Part shown: positions 1-5,666 of the stretch, one piece after another
Position numbering within the stretch: position 1 is the first letter of the stretch
How the letters are laid out: each line of letters begins with the position of its first letter
Assembly: GCA_016875975.1 (NCBI GenBank)
Contig: VGOF01000099.1
Span: 1 to 5,805 of the forward strand
DNA length: 5,805 nucleotides
Source of the DNA: Chloroflexota bacterium
GTDB taxonomy: Bacteria; Chloroflexota; Dehalococcoidia; GIF9; UBA5629
Direction: 5' to 3'
Notes under the pieces: generated by a model
What the model was told of the DNA's origin: nothing
The model's input: only the letters and a program-made list of their open reading frames with translations
Database searches by the model: none
Made by a program: the position numbers and the translations under genes

Positions 1-8
1 AAGAGTGG

Positions 9-206
9 ATGGCACACAAATCTCAGCACCAGCCCCGCCGCCCGGTGGACCCCACCCCAGGCGTTACCTGTATCGGCTGCGGCAGGAAAATACCCGTGGG
101 ACCCGATAAGGCTAACTACAAGGGCCTTCTCCCCTGCCCCCACTGCGGCCGTTCCATGAACGTCATCCTGGAAGGCGGCGAGGTGATGTTCGCCCGCATG
201 GGCTAG
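9..206 (+). CDS. Small zinc-ribbon protein, function unknown
   Basis: This 65-residue protein has two CxxC knuckles, C21-I-G-C24 and C43-P-H-C46, each followed by glycine and a basic residue (CGR/CGRS). That is the pattern of a four-cysteine zinc ribbon, with an 18-residue loop between the knuckles. The first 18 residues are polar, basic and proline-rich and probably disordered. The last 15 residues could form a short beta hairpin closing the ribbon. Stand-alone ribbons of this size are often nucleic-acid or protein adaptors, but nothing here gives a specific role. The start is uncertain: only eight bases precede the ATG, the frame stays open to the window edge (GAG TGG ATG), and no ribosome binding site can be judged, so the protein could begin outside the window. 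Its stop lies 18 bp from the convergent tspO stop. The coding call rests on the paired cysteine motifs. Confidence 0.7.
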   Translation: MAHKSQHQPRRPVDPTPGVTCIGCGRKIPVGPDKANYKGLLPCPHCGRSMNVILEGGEVMFARMG

Positions 207-224
207 AGCCGAATTCGCCCAAGC

Positions 225-719
225 CTATCCCTGCGGATTCAACGCCCAGACTGCCATGTTCAACGCGGCAGCGAAGCTGACCCACAGTATGTAGGGCACC
301 AGAAGCCAGCCGGCTGCAGTTGATAGTTTGAAGAACCTCAATATGGTGAACAGCAGCACCACCCACAACCCCACGATTACTATCACGCCGGCAAGAGGGG
401 ACTTCAGCCCAAAAAAGACAATAGACCAGGTGACATTCAATACCAGTTGAACCAGGAAGGTAACCAGCCCTATCCTGACCTCTCTGAGTCCCCACCCCTT
501 GCGCCAGACCAGGAACGCTGCTACCCCCATGAGGATATATAGCAGCGTCCAAACAGGCCCAAAGACCCAGTTCGGCGGAGTGAAAGCCGGTTTCTCAAGC
601 GCCGCATACCAGGTTGCAATTGCCGGCCGGGTAAATATAGAACCGACCCAGCCAGCGCCAAGACAAACCAGAACGCTCAGGCACAGCTTAAAAATGTCAT
701 TCCATTTGGCAGAGCCCAT
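225..719 (-). CDS. tspO: TspO/MBR family tryptophan-rich membrane protein
   Basis: This 164-residue membrane protein has the usual TspO length and five predicted transmembrane helices (about 9-30, 46-70, 80-103, 107-129 and 134-158). The family signature is clear: a WYAALEKPAFTPP segment at 37-49 followed by NWVFGPVWTLLY at 50-61, then LNVTWS at 94-99, and VPYILWVSFAAALN at 141-154 in the last helix. TspO proteins bind porphyrins and related tetrapyrroles, and in several bacteria they link tetrapyrrole or oxidative-stress state to gene expression. The precise role here is inference. The start is well supported: GGAGG at 726-730 (read on the - strand) lies six bases before the ATG. The gene follows the hydrolase gene by 57 bp in the same direction, so it may be read from the upstream promoter, from its own promoter, or both. 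A Fur-like site sits immediately before the ribosome binding site. Confidence 0.95.
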   Translation of the reverse strand: MGSAKWNDIFKLCLSVLVCLGAGWVGSIFTRPAIATWYAALEKPAFTPPNWVFGPVWTLLYILMGVAAFLVWRKGWGLREVRIGLVTFLVQLVLNVTWSIVFFGLKSPLAGVIVIVGLWVVLLFTILRFFKLSTAAGWLLVPYILWVSFAAALNMAVWALNPQG

Positions 720-732
720 TACACACCTCCAA

Positions 733-751
733 GGTAATGATTATCATTTTA
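733..751 (-). promoter_or_regulatory. Fur-box-like operator upstream of tspO
   Basis: On the + strand positions 733-751 read GGTAATGATTATCATTTTA. Aligned with the classical 19-bp Fur consensus (GATAATGATTATCATTATC in this orientation), 16 of 19 positions agree, including the whole central 13 bp, a perfect inverted repeat AATGAT-T-ATCATT. The site lies 14-32 bases before the tspO ATG and directly upstream of its Shine-Dalgarno. It also contains -10-like hexamers on the - strand (GATAAT at 740-745, TAAAAT at 746-751), so a bound repressor would block an internal promoter or stop read-through. No convincing -35 accompanies these. Fur family binding is inferred from the match alone. Zur, PerR or another Fur-family member could use a similar site. 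Confidence 0.6.
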
Positions 752-776
752 TCTCGACAAATTCCTCTTAATTGAA

Positions 777-1733
777 CTATTGACTCAAAAAATCCAGTAT
801 AGCTTTGCTGACTTCCTGCGGTTTCTCCAATTCCGTGAAATGACCTGCATCCGTGATTACCTGGAACTTCACATCTGGAAAAACAGTCTCGATTCCCTCA
901 TAATACCATAGCGGCTGTGCCGGGTCCTTCTCACCTTGCAACACCAGCACAGGGAATGTCATCTTCTGAAACATCGCCCTTCGAGCGTCCTCATCTTCCC
1001 AGACGAAGTCGCGGAAATATCGGGGCACAGCTTCAGCAACGCCGGGCCGCCCGAACTCGCGGATAATCCCTTCCATGTCGCTTTCGCTTATCTTCTGCAC
1101 CGTACGAGGCTCATAAACCCTGGTGACGAAAGACCTGGCATCTGACATCATATTGCTGGCAAAAAACTGGTTCTTGAATAGCTGAAACTGCGGATGCCTG
1201 GCAGCATCAGTCTCCAGCACCGGCGCTTGCATCCGAATATACTTGATGACGCGGTCAGGGACTGCACTGGCGACATAGTCGCCGATAATTGAGCCCCAAT
1301 CATGGGTCACCAGCGAAAACTTCTCCAGCCCGATGGCATCGAACAGCGCAATCAGCTCCTTAGACACTGCGGGGAGACTATAATCGCCGTCCCTCTTGTC
1401 AGATTGGCCATAACCCTTGAGGTCAACAGCTATCACCCGATACTTCTGGCTGACTTCTTCAATCTGGTAATGCCAGGAAAACCAGCTTTCCGGCAAGCCG
1501 TGGAGGAAGACAACTGGCTCGCCATTGCCTGCCTCCACGTAGTGCCAGCTTACACCACCAGCTTCGACGAACTTATGCTCCACCTGCGGCTCATCTGGAA
1601 GCTGCCCAGAGCCAGCTTTACCCGCCGGCTGCCCGCACCCTGCAACCACCAACACAGCCACCACACAGATTAGCAACAACTGTCTCATTCTCTTTGTGTC
1701 TCGCATCTTGCAACCTGCAACTTTCACTTTCAT
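777..1733 (-). CDS. Alpha/beta hydrolase, epoxide-hydrolase-like, predicted lipoprotein
   Basis: This 318-residue protein shows the epoxide hydrolase/haloalkane dehalogenase arrangement of the alpha/beta fold. H78-G-L-P-E forms the oxyanion loop, the nucleophile elbow T-H-D145-W-G-S carries an aspartate, the acid is probably D270 (in QGEKD) and the catalytic histidine is H298 (DAGHF). A cap domain occupies roughly 165-250, and Y207 and Y239 are candidate ring-opening tyrosines. HGxPE with HDWG fits epoxide hydrolases better than haloalkane dehalogenases, which usually have HGNPT or HGEPT, so epoxide hydrolysis is favoured but substrate is unknown. The N terminus has basic residues, a hydrophobic stretch and a lipobox VAG-C33, so the enzyme is probably lipid-anchored outside the cytoplasmic membrane. 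The start is unsettled: the ATG at 1731-1733 gives a long n-region. The GTG at 1725-1727 lies seven bases after GGGAG, and the ATG at 1704-1706 gives a typical signal length. The gene overlaps the upstream gene by four bases (ATGA). Confidence 0.9.
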   Translation of the reverse strand: MKVKVAGCKMRDTKRMRQLLLICVVAVLVVAGCGQPAGKAGSGQLPDEPQVEHKFVEAGGVSWHYVEAGNGEPVVFLHGLPESWFSWHYQIEEVSQKYRVIAVDLKGYGQSDKRDGDYSLPAVSKELIALFDAIGLEKFSLVTHDWGSIIGDYVASAVPDRVIKYIRMQAPVLETDAARHPQFQLFKNQFFASNMMSDARSFVTRVYEPRTVQKISESDMEGIIREFGRPGVAEAVPRYFRDFVWEDEDARRAMFQKMTFPVLVLQGEKDPAQPLWYYEGIETVFPDVKFQVITDAGHFTELEKPQEVSKAILDFLSQ

Positions 1734-2329
1734 TCTCCCACAAGCAGCGAAGGATTGAACTCATAAATTGGTGACCCTTCTCTGGCGGCATCGGTAAAGG
1801 ATGCCATCTTGTGGCTCACAATGCCACAGCCCTTCAGCTCGGACACTATGGGGTCAACCCTATCCTTGAGGCCAAGCTCAGCGCATAGTCGCTTTATGTC
1901 AACACCATAAATACGCCTGCCCCTCAACTCCGAAGCCATCCTCTCCACCAGCGACAGCAATTTATCTGTCTCCGGCTCCCCTATCTCCTGAAATACCTCA
2001 CGGATAGCCTTCTCCGGCTCCCAGCGGTCTGTTTGCATGGCATTCTCCACCAGGTGTCTTGCCACGTTAGGAATCCGGTAGATTTCGCCTGCCCTGGGCA
2101 ACAGCATCCGGTCTTCCCAGTCGCCAGCATGAGCCGCCCTCGCCGGCAACAACAACCGCCAACCATAAGCTAAAATCAGGATGTCCTCAGCATCACCACC
2201 AACCAATGCGGTAGCCTCCTCATAGGAAATCTTCCCCTTCCTTAACGCCTCTTCCAGAAGCAATGCCAGTTTCTGAGCGTCTTCAGCTTTCAGAAAACCA
2301 CTCAAGGCTTTTTTCAGATTAGAACTCAT
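1730..2329 (-). CDS. Conserved-looking hypothetical protein with probable winged-helix C terminus
   Basis: I do not recognise this 199-residue protein. It is soluble, charged and mostly helical, with no signal peptide or membrane segment. Residues 1-45 form two amphipathic helices (KAEDAQKLALLLEEALRKG). Residues 46-100 hold a more hydrophobic helix and RIPNVARHLVENA. Residues 104-136 are again helical. The part from 139 to 195 reads like a winged helix: helix VDIKRLCAELGL, helix RVDPIVSELKGCGIVSH, then a strand pair ending in IYEFNPSLL. That suggests DNA binding or a protein-interaction fold, by inference only. The ATG at 2327-2329 is the first possible start, since the frame upstream has a stop at 2354-2356 and no other start codon. 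There is no convincing Shine-Dalgarno, which agrees with the very short leader predicted from the promoter. The gene is first in the leftward operon, and its TGA overlaps the hydrolase ATG, so the two are probably translationally coupled. Confidence 0.85.
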   Translation of the reverse strand: MSSNLKKALSGFLKAEDAQKLALLLEEALRKGKISYEEATALVGGDAEDILILAYGWRLLLPARAAHAGDWEDRMLLPRAGEIYRIPNVARHLVENAMQTDRWEPEKAIREVFQEIGEPETDKLLSLVERMASELRGRRIYGVDIKRLCAELGLKDRVDPIVSELKGCGIVSHKMASFTDAAREGSPIYEFNPSLLVGE

Positions 2330-2342
2330 TTTTTGCCCATTG

Positions 2343-2371
2343 AGTATAGCAGTTCACCACATAGCTGTGTA
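2343..2371 (-). promoter_or_regulatory. Predicted sigma-70-type promoter for the 199-residue protein/hydrolase operon
   Basis: Read on the - strand, a -35-like TACACA (2366-2371, 4 of 6 to TTGACA) is followed after 17 bp by a -10 TATACT (2343-2348, 5 of 6). Transcription would begin near 2336, only about six bases before the ATG at 2329, giving an almost leaderless mRNA. This explains the lack of a Shine-Dalgarno there. An imperfect 12-bp dyad (ACATAGCTGTGT, 2359-2370) overlaps the -35 and could be an operator. Confidence 0.5.
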
Positions 2372-2374
2372 GTA

Positions 2375-2383
2375 TGCTAAAAT
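2375..2383 (+). promoter_or_regulatory. Predicted extended -10 promoter for the TGS GTPase
   Basis: TGCTAAAAT is a TGn-extended -10 element, with TAAAAT matching TATAAT at 5 of 6. The best -35-like hexamer upstream (TTCACC, 2353-2358) is weak and badly spaced at 19 bp, as is common when the -10 is extended. Transcription would start near 2390, giving a leader of about 12 bases before the ATG at 2402. The element lies back to back with the leftward promoter, so the two may be regulated together. Confidence 0.45.
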
Positions 2384-2401
2384 TGAACCTGCAAGAAAGC
2401 C

Positions 2402-3379
2402 ATGCCAGCCAATTTGCCACCTCAATACTTTGAAGCCGAAAAACGCTTCCGCGAGGCTAAAACGTCCGAAGAAAAAATCGAGGCGCTGGAGACCATGCTG
2501 GCTATCATGCCCAAGCACAAAGGCACGGACAAGCTCCACGCCGAGCTGCGCAGGAAGATTGCCAAGTTCACTGAGGAAGCAGAGAGAAGATACGCCACCA
2601 GCCGCACTAGCTTCCACATCAGGAAGGAAGGCGCTGGCCAGGTGGCATTGATTGGCTTGCCCAACACCGGCAAGTCCCAGCTACTGGCCTCGCTCACCGA
2701 GGCTACGCCGGAAATCGGAGATTACCCCTTCACTACACAGAGACCAACAGTAGGCATGATGAAGTTCCAGAATATCCAGATTCAGATGATAGACACACCG
2801 CCGGTCACAGGCAAAGAGTCCCGCGTCTGGATAAACAATATCGCCCGCAATGCTGACCTCATAGCAATCATCGTGGACTTGAGTTACGAGCCAGTGCAAC
2901 AGGTAGAGGCCGTACTTCAAGAACTGGAGAGCATGGGCATAATACCGGAGACAGATGTATCAGATGAATCCACCGTCGGCCGCCGCCAGCGCAAGATAAT
3001 GATTATCGCCAACAAGAGCGATGCCGACGATTCTGGTGACAATGTTAAACTGCTTAGTTCAAGATATGATACACGGTTCCCCTTGGCATCGATTTCCGCC
3101 GCTTTTGGCATCGGTGTGGAGGAACTGAAGAGGACGATTTTCGACGCCCTGGAGATAATGCGGGCCTATACCAAGACACCTGGGACGAAACCAGACATGA
3201 CCGACCCCATAATCCTCAAGAAAGGAAGCACCATCAAGAAGGCTGCTGAAGATGTACACAAGGACTTCAAGGCAAAACTGAAATACGCCGTAGTCTGGGG
3301 CTCAGGCAAATTCGATGGCCAGCGAGTTGGCCCTGAGCATGTCCTCAAAGACGGCGACATCATCGAATTGCATATCTGA
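2402..3379 (+). CDS. DRG/Obg-like GTPase with C-terminal TGS domain
   Basis: This 325-residue cytoplasmic GTPase resembles the DRG branch of the Obg family. Residues 1-75 are a charged helical region. The G domain follows: G1 GLPNTGKS at 85-92, G2 around YPFTT at 108-112, G3 D131-T-P-P134, G4 N204-K-S-D207, G5 S232-A-A. The C terminus (about 256-325) is a TGS domain, with the DRG-like run GSTIKKAAEDVHKDFK and then YAVVWG, QRVGPEHVL and DGDIIEL. DRG proteins of archaea and eukaryotes are linked to ribosomes and translation. The bacterial relatives are poorly characterised, so a ribosome-associated role is inference. G3 ends in proline instead of the usual glycine of DxxG. Like other Obg-type GTPases, it has a hydrophobic residue (V135) where Ras has its catalytic glutamine. 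The ATG is the first possible start, as a stop lies in frame at 2384-2386. No strong ribosome binding site is visible. The gene stands alone between divergent and convergent neighbours. Confidence 0.92.
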   Translation: MPANLPPQYFEAEKRFREAKTSEEKIEALETMLAIMPKHKGTDKLHAELRRKIAKFTEEAERRYATSRTSFHIRKEGAGQVALIGLPNTGKSQLLASLTEATPEIGDYPFTTQRPTVGMMKFQNIQIQMIDTPPVTGKESRVWINNIARNADLIAIIVDLSYEPVQQVEAVLQELESMGIIPETDVSDESTVGRRQRKIMIIANKSDADDSGDNVKLLSSRYDTRFPLASISAAFGIGVEELKRTIFDALEIMRAYTKTPGTKPDMTDPIILKKGSTIKKAAEDVHKDFKAKLKYAVVWGSGKFDGQRVGPEHVLKDGDIIELHI

Positions 3380-3399
3380 CGCCACAGAACACGCATTTA

Positions 3400-3414
3400 T
3401 GAGGTCCCACCTCA
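3400..3414. terminator. Small hairpin between convergent genes, possible weak terminator
   Basis: TGAGGT-CCC-ACCTCA is a perfect 6-bp inverted repeat with a three-base loop, 21 bases after the GTPase stop and 42 bases after the kinase stop on the other strand. Its position between convergent genes suits a bidirectional terminator. No run of T follows on either strand, however, so factor-independent termination would be inefficient. The rest of the 76-bp gap shows nothing recognisable. Confidence 0.3.
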
Positions 3415-3455
3415 GACAACAAGGATAACTGACTGGAATGCCCTGAAGATTCTGC

Positions 3456-4907
3456 TTACACCGGCAGCTCTATGGTGATGCTGGTTCCCCTTCCCGGTTC
3501 AGACTGTACTGTCAGATTGCCGCCGACTAGCTGAGCCCTTTCCTGCATCCCTGCCATACCGAGCTTCCCATCCCTGGCCAAACTGCCGATTTTCTGAGGA
3601 GGTGTAAACCCTCTGCCGTCATCACCGATGGTTATCGCTGTTGTATCTTCTCTGAATTCAACAGTAATCTCAGCTTCGGTTGCCTGTGCGTGTTTCCACA
3701 CGTTTCTCAACGCCTCCTGGGCGATGCGGAAGAGCACTAATTCCACCTCCGCCGGCAACCGACGCTCTTTTCCCAGCACTTTGACTCCGATCTTTATCCC
3801 GGAGTACCTACCCACATCGGCAGCGAGCCATTCCAATGCCGGCAACAGGCCCAGACGGTCTATTGCCGCCGGGCGCAAGTCCTGGCTTAACCGTCTCAAA
3901 TCAGCTACTATATCATTAACCCGCTTCCACAATTTTTCCAACTCGGTGCGATGTTTTACGGGCAGTTGCAAATCACTGCTGGCAAGAGCATCCAGCTTGC
4001 GGGAAAGCACCACCAAATCCTGGACAGTTTCATCGTGTAGCTCGTGAGAAATGCGTTTTCTTTCTTCCTCCTGTGCCCTGGTGATTTGCGCCAGGTAAAA
4101 CCGTAGATTTTCCTGCATCTTCTTCTGCTCGGTAATATCCCTGGCGATGTGTTGAAATGCCACAGGGACACCGTCATTGAACACCACACTGGTAGCCAAT
4201 TGGACAACTGCCTCGCTGCCGTCTTTCCTTGTGAACCTTTGCTCGTAGGGTAGCTCCACCGGTTCACTCGCCAATAGGTTCTTGCGCACCTTGCGGGCCA
4301 GCTCCAGACCCTCCGGAGACAGAAAGTCCTTAACATTCATGGCGGCCCATTCTTCGATAGGATATCCGGTAAGCCTGGATGCTGCTACATTGGCAACTGT
4401 TATGTTCCCTTTCAGGTCATGGAGCCAGATAGCATCCTGAGCATTCTCAAATAGCTGCCGATATCTCTGCTCAGACGCCTGAAGACCCTGCTGAGCTGTC
4501 TCTAACCGACGGCGGTATTGCCGCTCTTTACTGAGGGATGTGAAGCTGATGGCCACAACATTCCCCATGATAAACACGGCAAACGTTTCAAAGACGGCGT
4601 CCGAGGGCACAACTGACATGGAGATGGCACGGGGCAACATACAGGCTAGAGCAACTAAGGACGTAAACAGAGCGCCCTGCCATCCAGCAAGAAAACCAGC
4701 CCAGACAATAGGAGCTAAATACAGGATTCTTTCAAAGGCATGGCGACTCAATCCGAGGTTGGATGCTGCGCTACTCAGGAATCCGGGATATGCCTGGTAT
4801 TCGTGATAATGAATGACAGTGAGAAATACCAACAGAACAAGAATAAACCAGAAACCTGGAGTCTGAATGATTTTTCGCAGCCAGACTATTGTCGAATTCT
4901 GCGCCAC
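3456..4907 (-). CDS. Membrane PAS sensor histidine kinase, NarL-type (HisKA_3)
   Basis: This 483-residue kinase is the sensor of the two-component pair. Four hydrophobic segments (about 18-33, 60-78, 79-98, 107-122) anchor it with only short loops outside, suggesting it senses something in or near the membrane. A coiled-coil linker (124-150) leads to a PAS domain with its C-terminal PAC motif (about 146-265). No heme- or flavin-binding residues can be assigned. The dimerisation/phosphoacceptor region has the HisKA_3 motif ERKRISHELHDETVQ, with H291 the likely phosphorylated residue. The ATPase domain has its N box at N402/H406, DDGRGF at 429-434, GKLGMAGM at 448-454 and GRGTS at 472-476. The start is GTG, preceded by GGACGGA; no other start codon lies between it and the in-frame stop at 4944-4946. 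The overlapping ATG two bases upstream is in another frame. The gene follows the regulator gene by 36 bp, so the two are almost certainly cotranscribed. Confidence 0.95.
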   Translation of the reverse strand: MAQNSTIVWLRKIIQTPGFWFILVLLVFLTVIHYHEYQAYPGFLSSAASNLGLSRHAFERILYLAPIVWAGFLAGWQGALFTSLVALACMLPRAISMSVVPSDAVFETFAVFIMGNVVAISFTSLSKERQYRRRLETAQQGLQASEQRYRQLFENAQDAIWLHDLKGNITVANVAASRLTGYPIEEWAAMNVKDFLSPEGLELARKVRKNLLASEPVELPYEQRFTRKDGSEAVVQLATSVVFNDGVPVAFQHIARDITEQKKMQENLRFYLAQITRAQEEERKRISHELHDETVQDLVVLSRKLDALASSDLQLPVKHRTELEKLWKRVNDIVADLRRLSQDLRPAAIDRLGLLPALEWLAADVGRYSGIKIGVKVLGKERRLPAEVELVLFRIAQEALRNVWKHAQATEAEITVEFREDTTAITIGDDGRGFTPPQKIGSLARDGKLGMAGMQERAQLVGGNLTVQSEPGRGTSITIELPV

Positions 4908-4943
4908 ATTTTCCGTCCGATAGTTATGGCAGAGGCCATGACA

Positions 4944-5609
4944 TCAACCTAGGTCGTCAACGGTGACCCAGCCCTCCTTGATGGCACGCACCACAGCCTC
5001 CGTCCGCGAGCTGACCTGCAGCTTGTTGAAGACATGCCCAAGGTGTCCCTGCACTGTTCTCAGGCTAAGACACAGCTCATTGGCAATATCCTGATTGCTC
5101 AACCCCCTGGCTGCCAATTTGAGTACGTCCATCTCCCGCGTGCTCAATGCGCCAGGCGTTTCCTGCCCAACGGTTTTTCCTGCGCCAGACACGAAGCGGT
5201 TCAGTACTTTGCGAGCAACTGCGGGATGTAACACCGACTCGCCCGAGTAAACACGCCTCACAGCATCGATAAGCTCACGTCCACGAATGCTCTTCAGCAA
5301 ATAGCCTGCCGCCCCCGCTTCCAGGAGACTAAAGACAAACTGGTCATCATCGTAGGCAGTGAGAATCAGTATAGCAGTGTTCGGATATAACGTCTTTATT
5401 TGCTTGGTGGCTTCGACGCCATCAACCCTGGGCATATTGACATCGATTATGGCTACATCCGGTCTGGCGCTGCCCGTTAACCTGATCGCCTCCTCCCCAT
5501 CACAAGCCTCACCCACAACAACCAGGTCCTCCGCCTGCTCCAAAATCTGCCGGGTACCCTCTCGCACCACAGCATGGTCATCCGCTATCAATATTTTAAT
5601 CTTACCCAT
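4944..5609 (-). CDS. NarL/LuxR-family response regulator
   Basis: This is the transcription-factor partner of the downstream kinase, 221 residues from the chosen start. The receiver domain (1-120) has the acidic pair D10-D11, the phosphoacceptor D56 (AIIDVNMP), T84 and K106, all in their expected places. A linker leads to a LuxR-type helix-turn-helix at about 154-206 (LSTREMDVLKLAARGLSNQD, with the recognition helix around TVQGHLGHVFNKL). Phosphotransfer from H291 of the kinase to D56 should drive dimerisation and DNA binding. The frame is open 25 codons further upstream, to 5684, but the ATG at 5607-5609 is preferred: GAGGTG sits five bases before it, the protein then begins MGKIKILIADD as usual for this family, and a promoter lies inside the upstream extension. 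Its target genes are not evident here. Confidence 0.95.
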   Translation of the reverse strand: MGKIKILIADDHAVVREGTRQILEQAEDLVVVGEACDGEEAIRLTGSARPDVAIIDVNMPRVDGVEATKQIKTLYPNTAILILTAYDDDQFVFSLLEAGAAGYLLKSIRGRELIDAVRRVYSGESVLHPAVARKVLNRFVSGAGKTVGQETPGALSTREMDVLKLAARGLSNQDIANELCLSLRTVQGHLGHVFNKLQVSSRTEAVVRAIKEGWVTVDDLG

Positions 5610-5614
5610 TTGCC

Positions 5615-5620
5615 CACCTC
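5615..5620 (-). promoter_or_regulatory. Ribosome binding site fixing the response-regulator start
   Basis: On the - strand GAGGTG lies five bases before the ATG at 5607-5609. It favours this start over the upstream in-frame Met codons at 5684, 5678, 5663 and 5642, which would add residues not seen in NarL-type regulators and would overlap the promoter. Confidence 0.75.
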
Positions 5621-5637
5621 GGTTCCTAGCTGCCCTT

Positions 5638-5666
5638 ATCATACATCTTGAGAATCTGGTCATCAA
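5638..5666 (-). promoter_or_regulatory. Predicted sigma-70-type promoter for the two-component operon
   Basis: Read on the - strand, TTGATG (5661-5666, 4 of 6 to TTGACA, with the strongest positions kept) is followed after exactly 17 bp by TATGAT (5638-5643, 5 of 6 to TATAAT). Transcription would begin near 5631, giving a leader of about 22 bases that contains the GAGGTG ribosome binding site. This is the best-formed promoter in the window and implies that the regulator-kinase pair is its own transcription unit. Confidence 0.6.

Noticed and set aside
211..240. Imperfect 8-bp stem GAATTCGC/GCGGATTC near the convergent stops, as a terminator
   Set aside because: The 14-base loop is large, one pair is a wobble, most of it lies inside the tspO coding sequence, and no T-run follows on either strand.
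163..552. 129-codon frame on the - strand overlapping tspO
   Set aside because: It is a shadow frame of tspO with no domain or family pattern; the TspO motifs in the other frame are unmistakable.
777..1733. Assigning the hydrolase as a haloalkane dehalogenase because of the possible Dehalococcoidia setting
   Set aside because: The oxyanion loop is HGLPE, not HGNPT or HGEPT, so the usual halide-binding asparagine is absent. The epoxide hydrolase pattern fits better.
2354..2697. Several - strand frames antisense to the GTPase 5' end
   Set aside because: They lie opposite a gene with clear G1 and helical N-terminal features and have no recognisable protein pattern or ribosome binding site.
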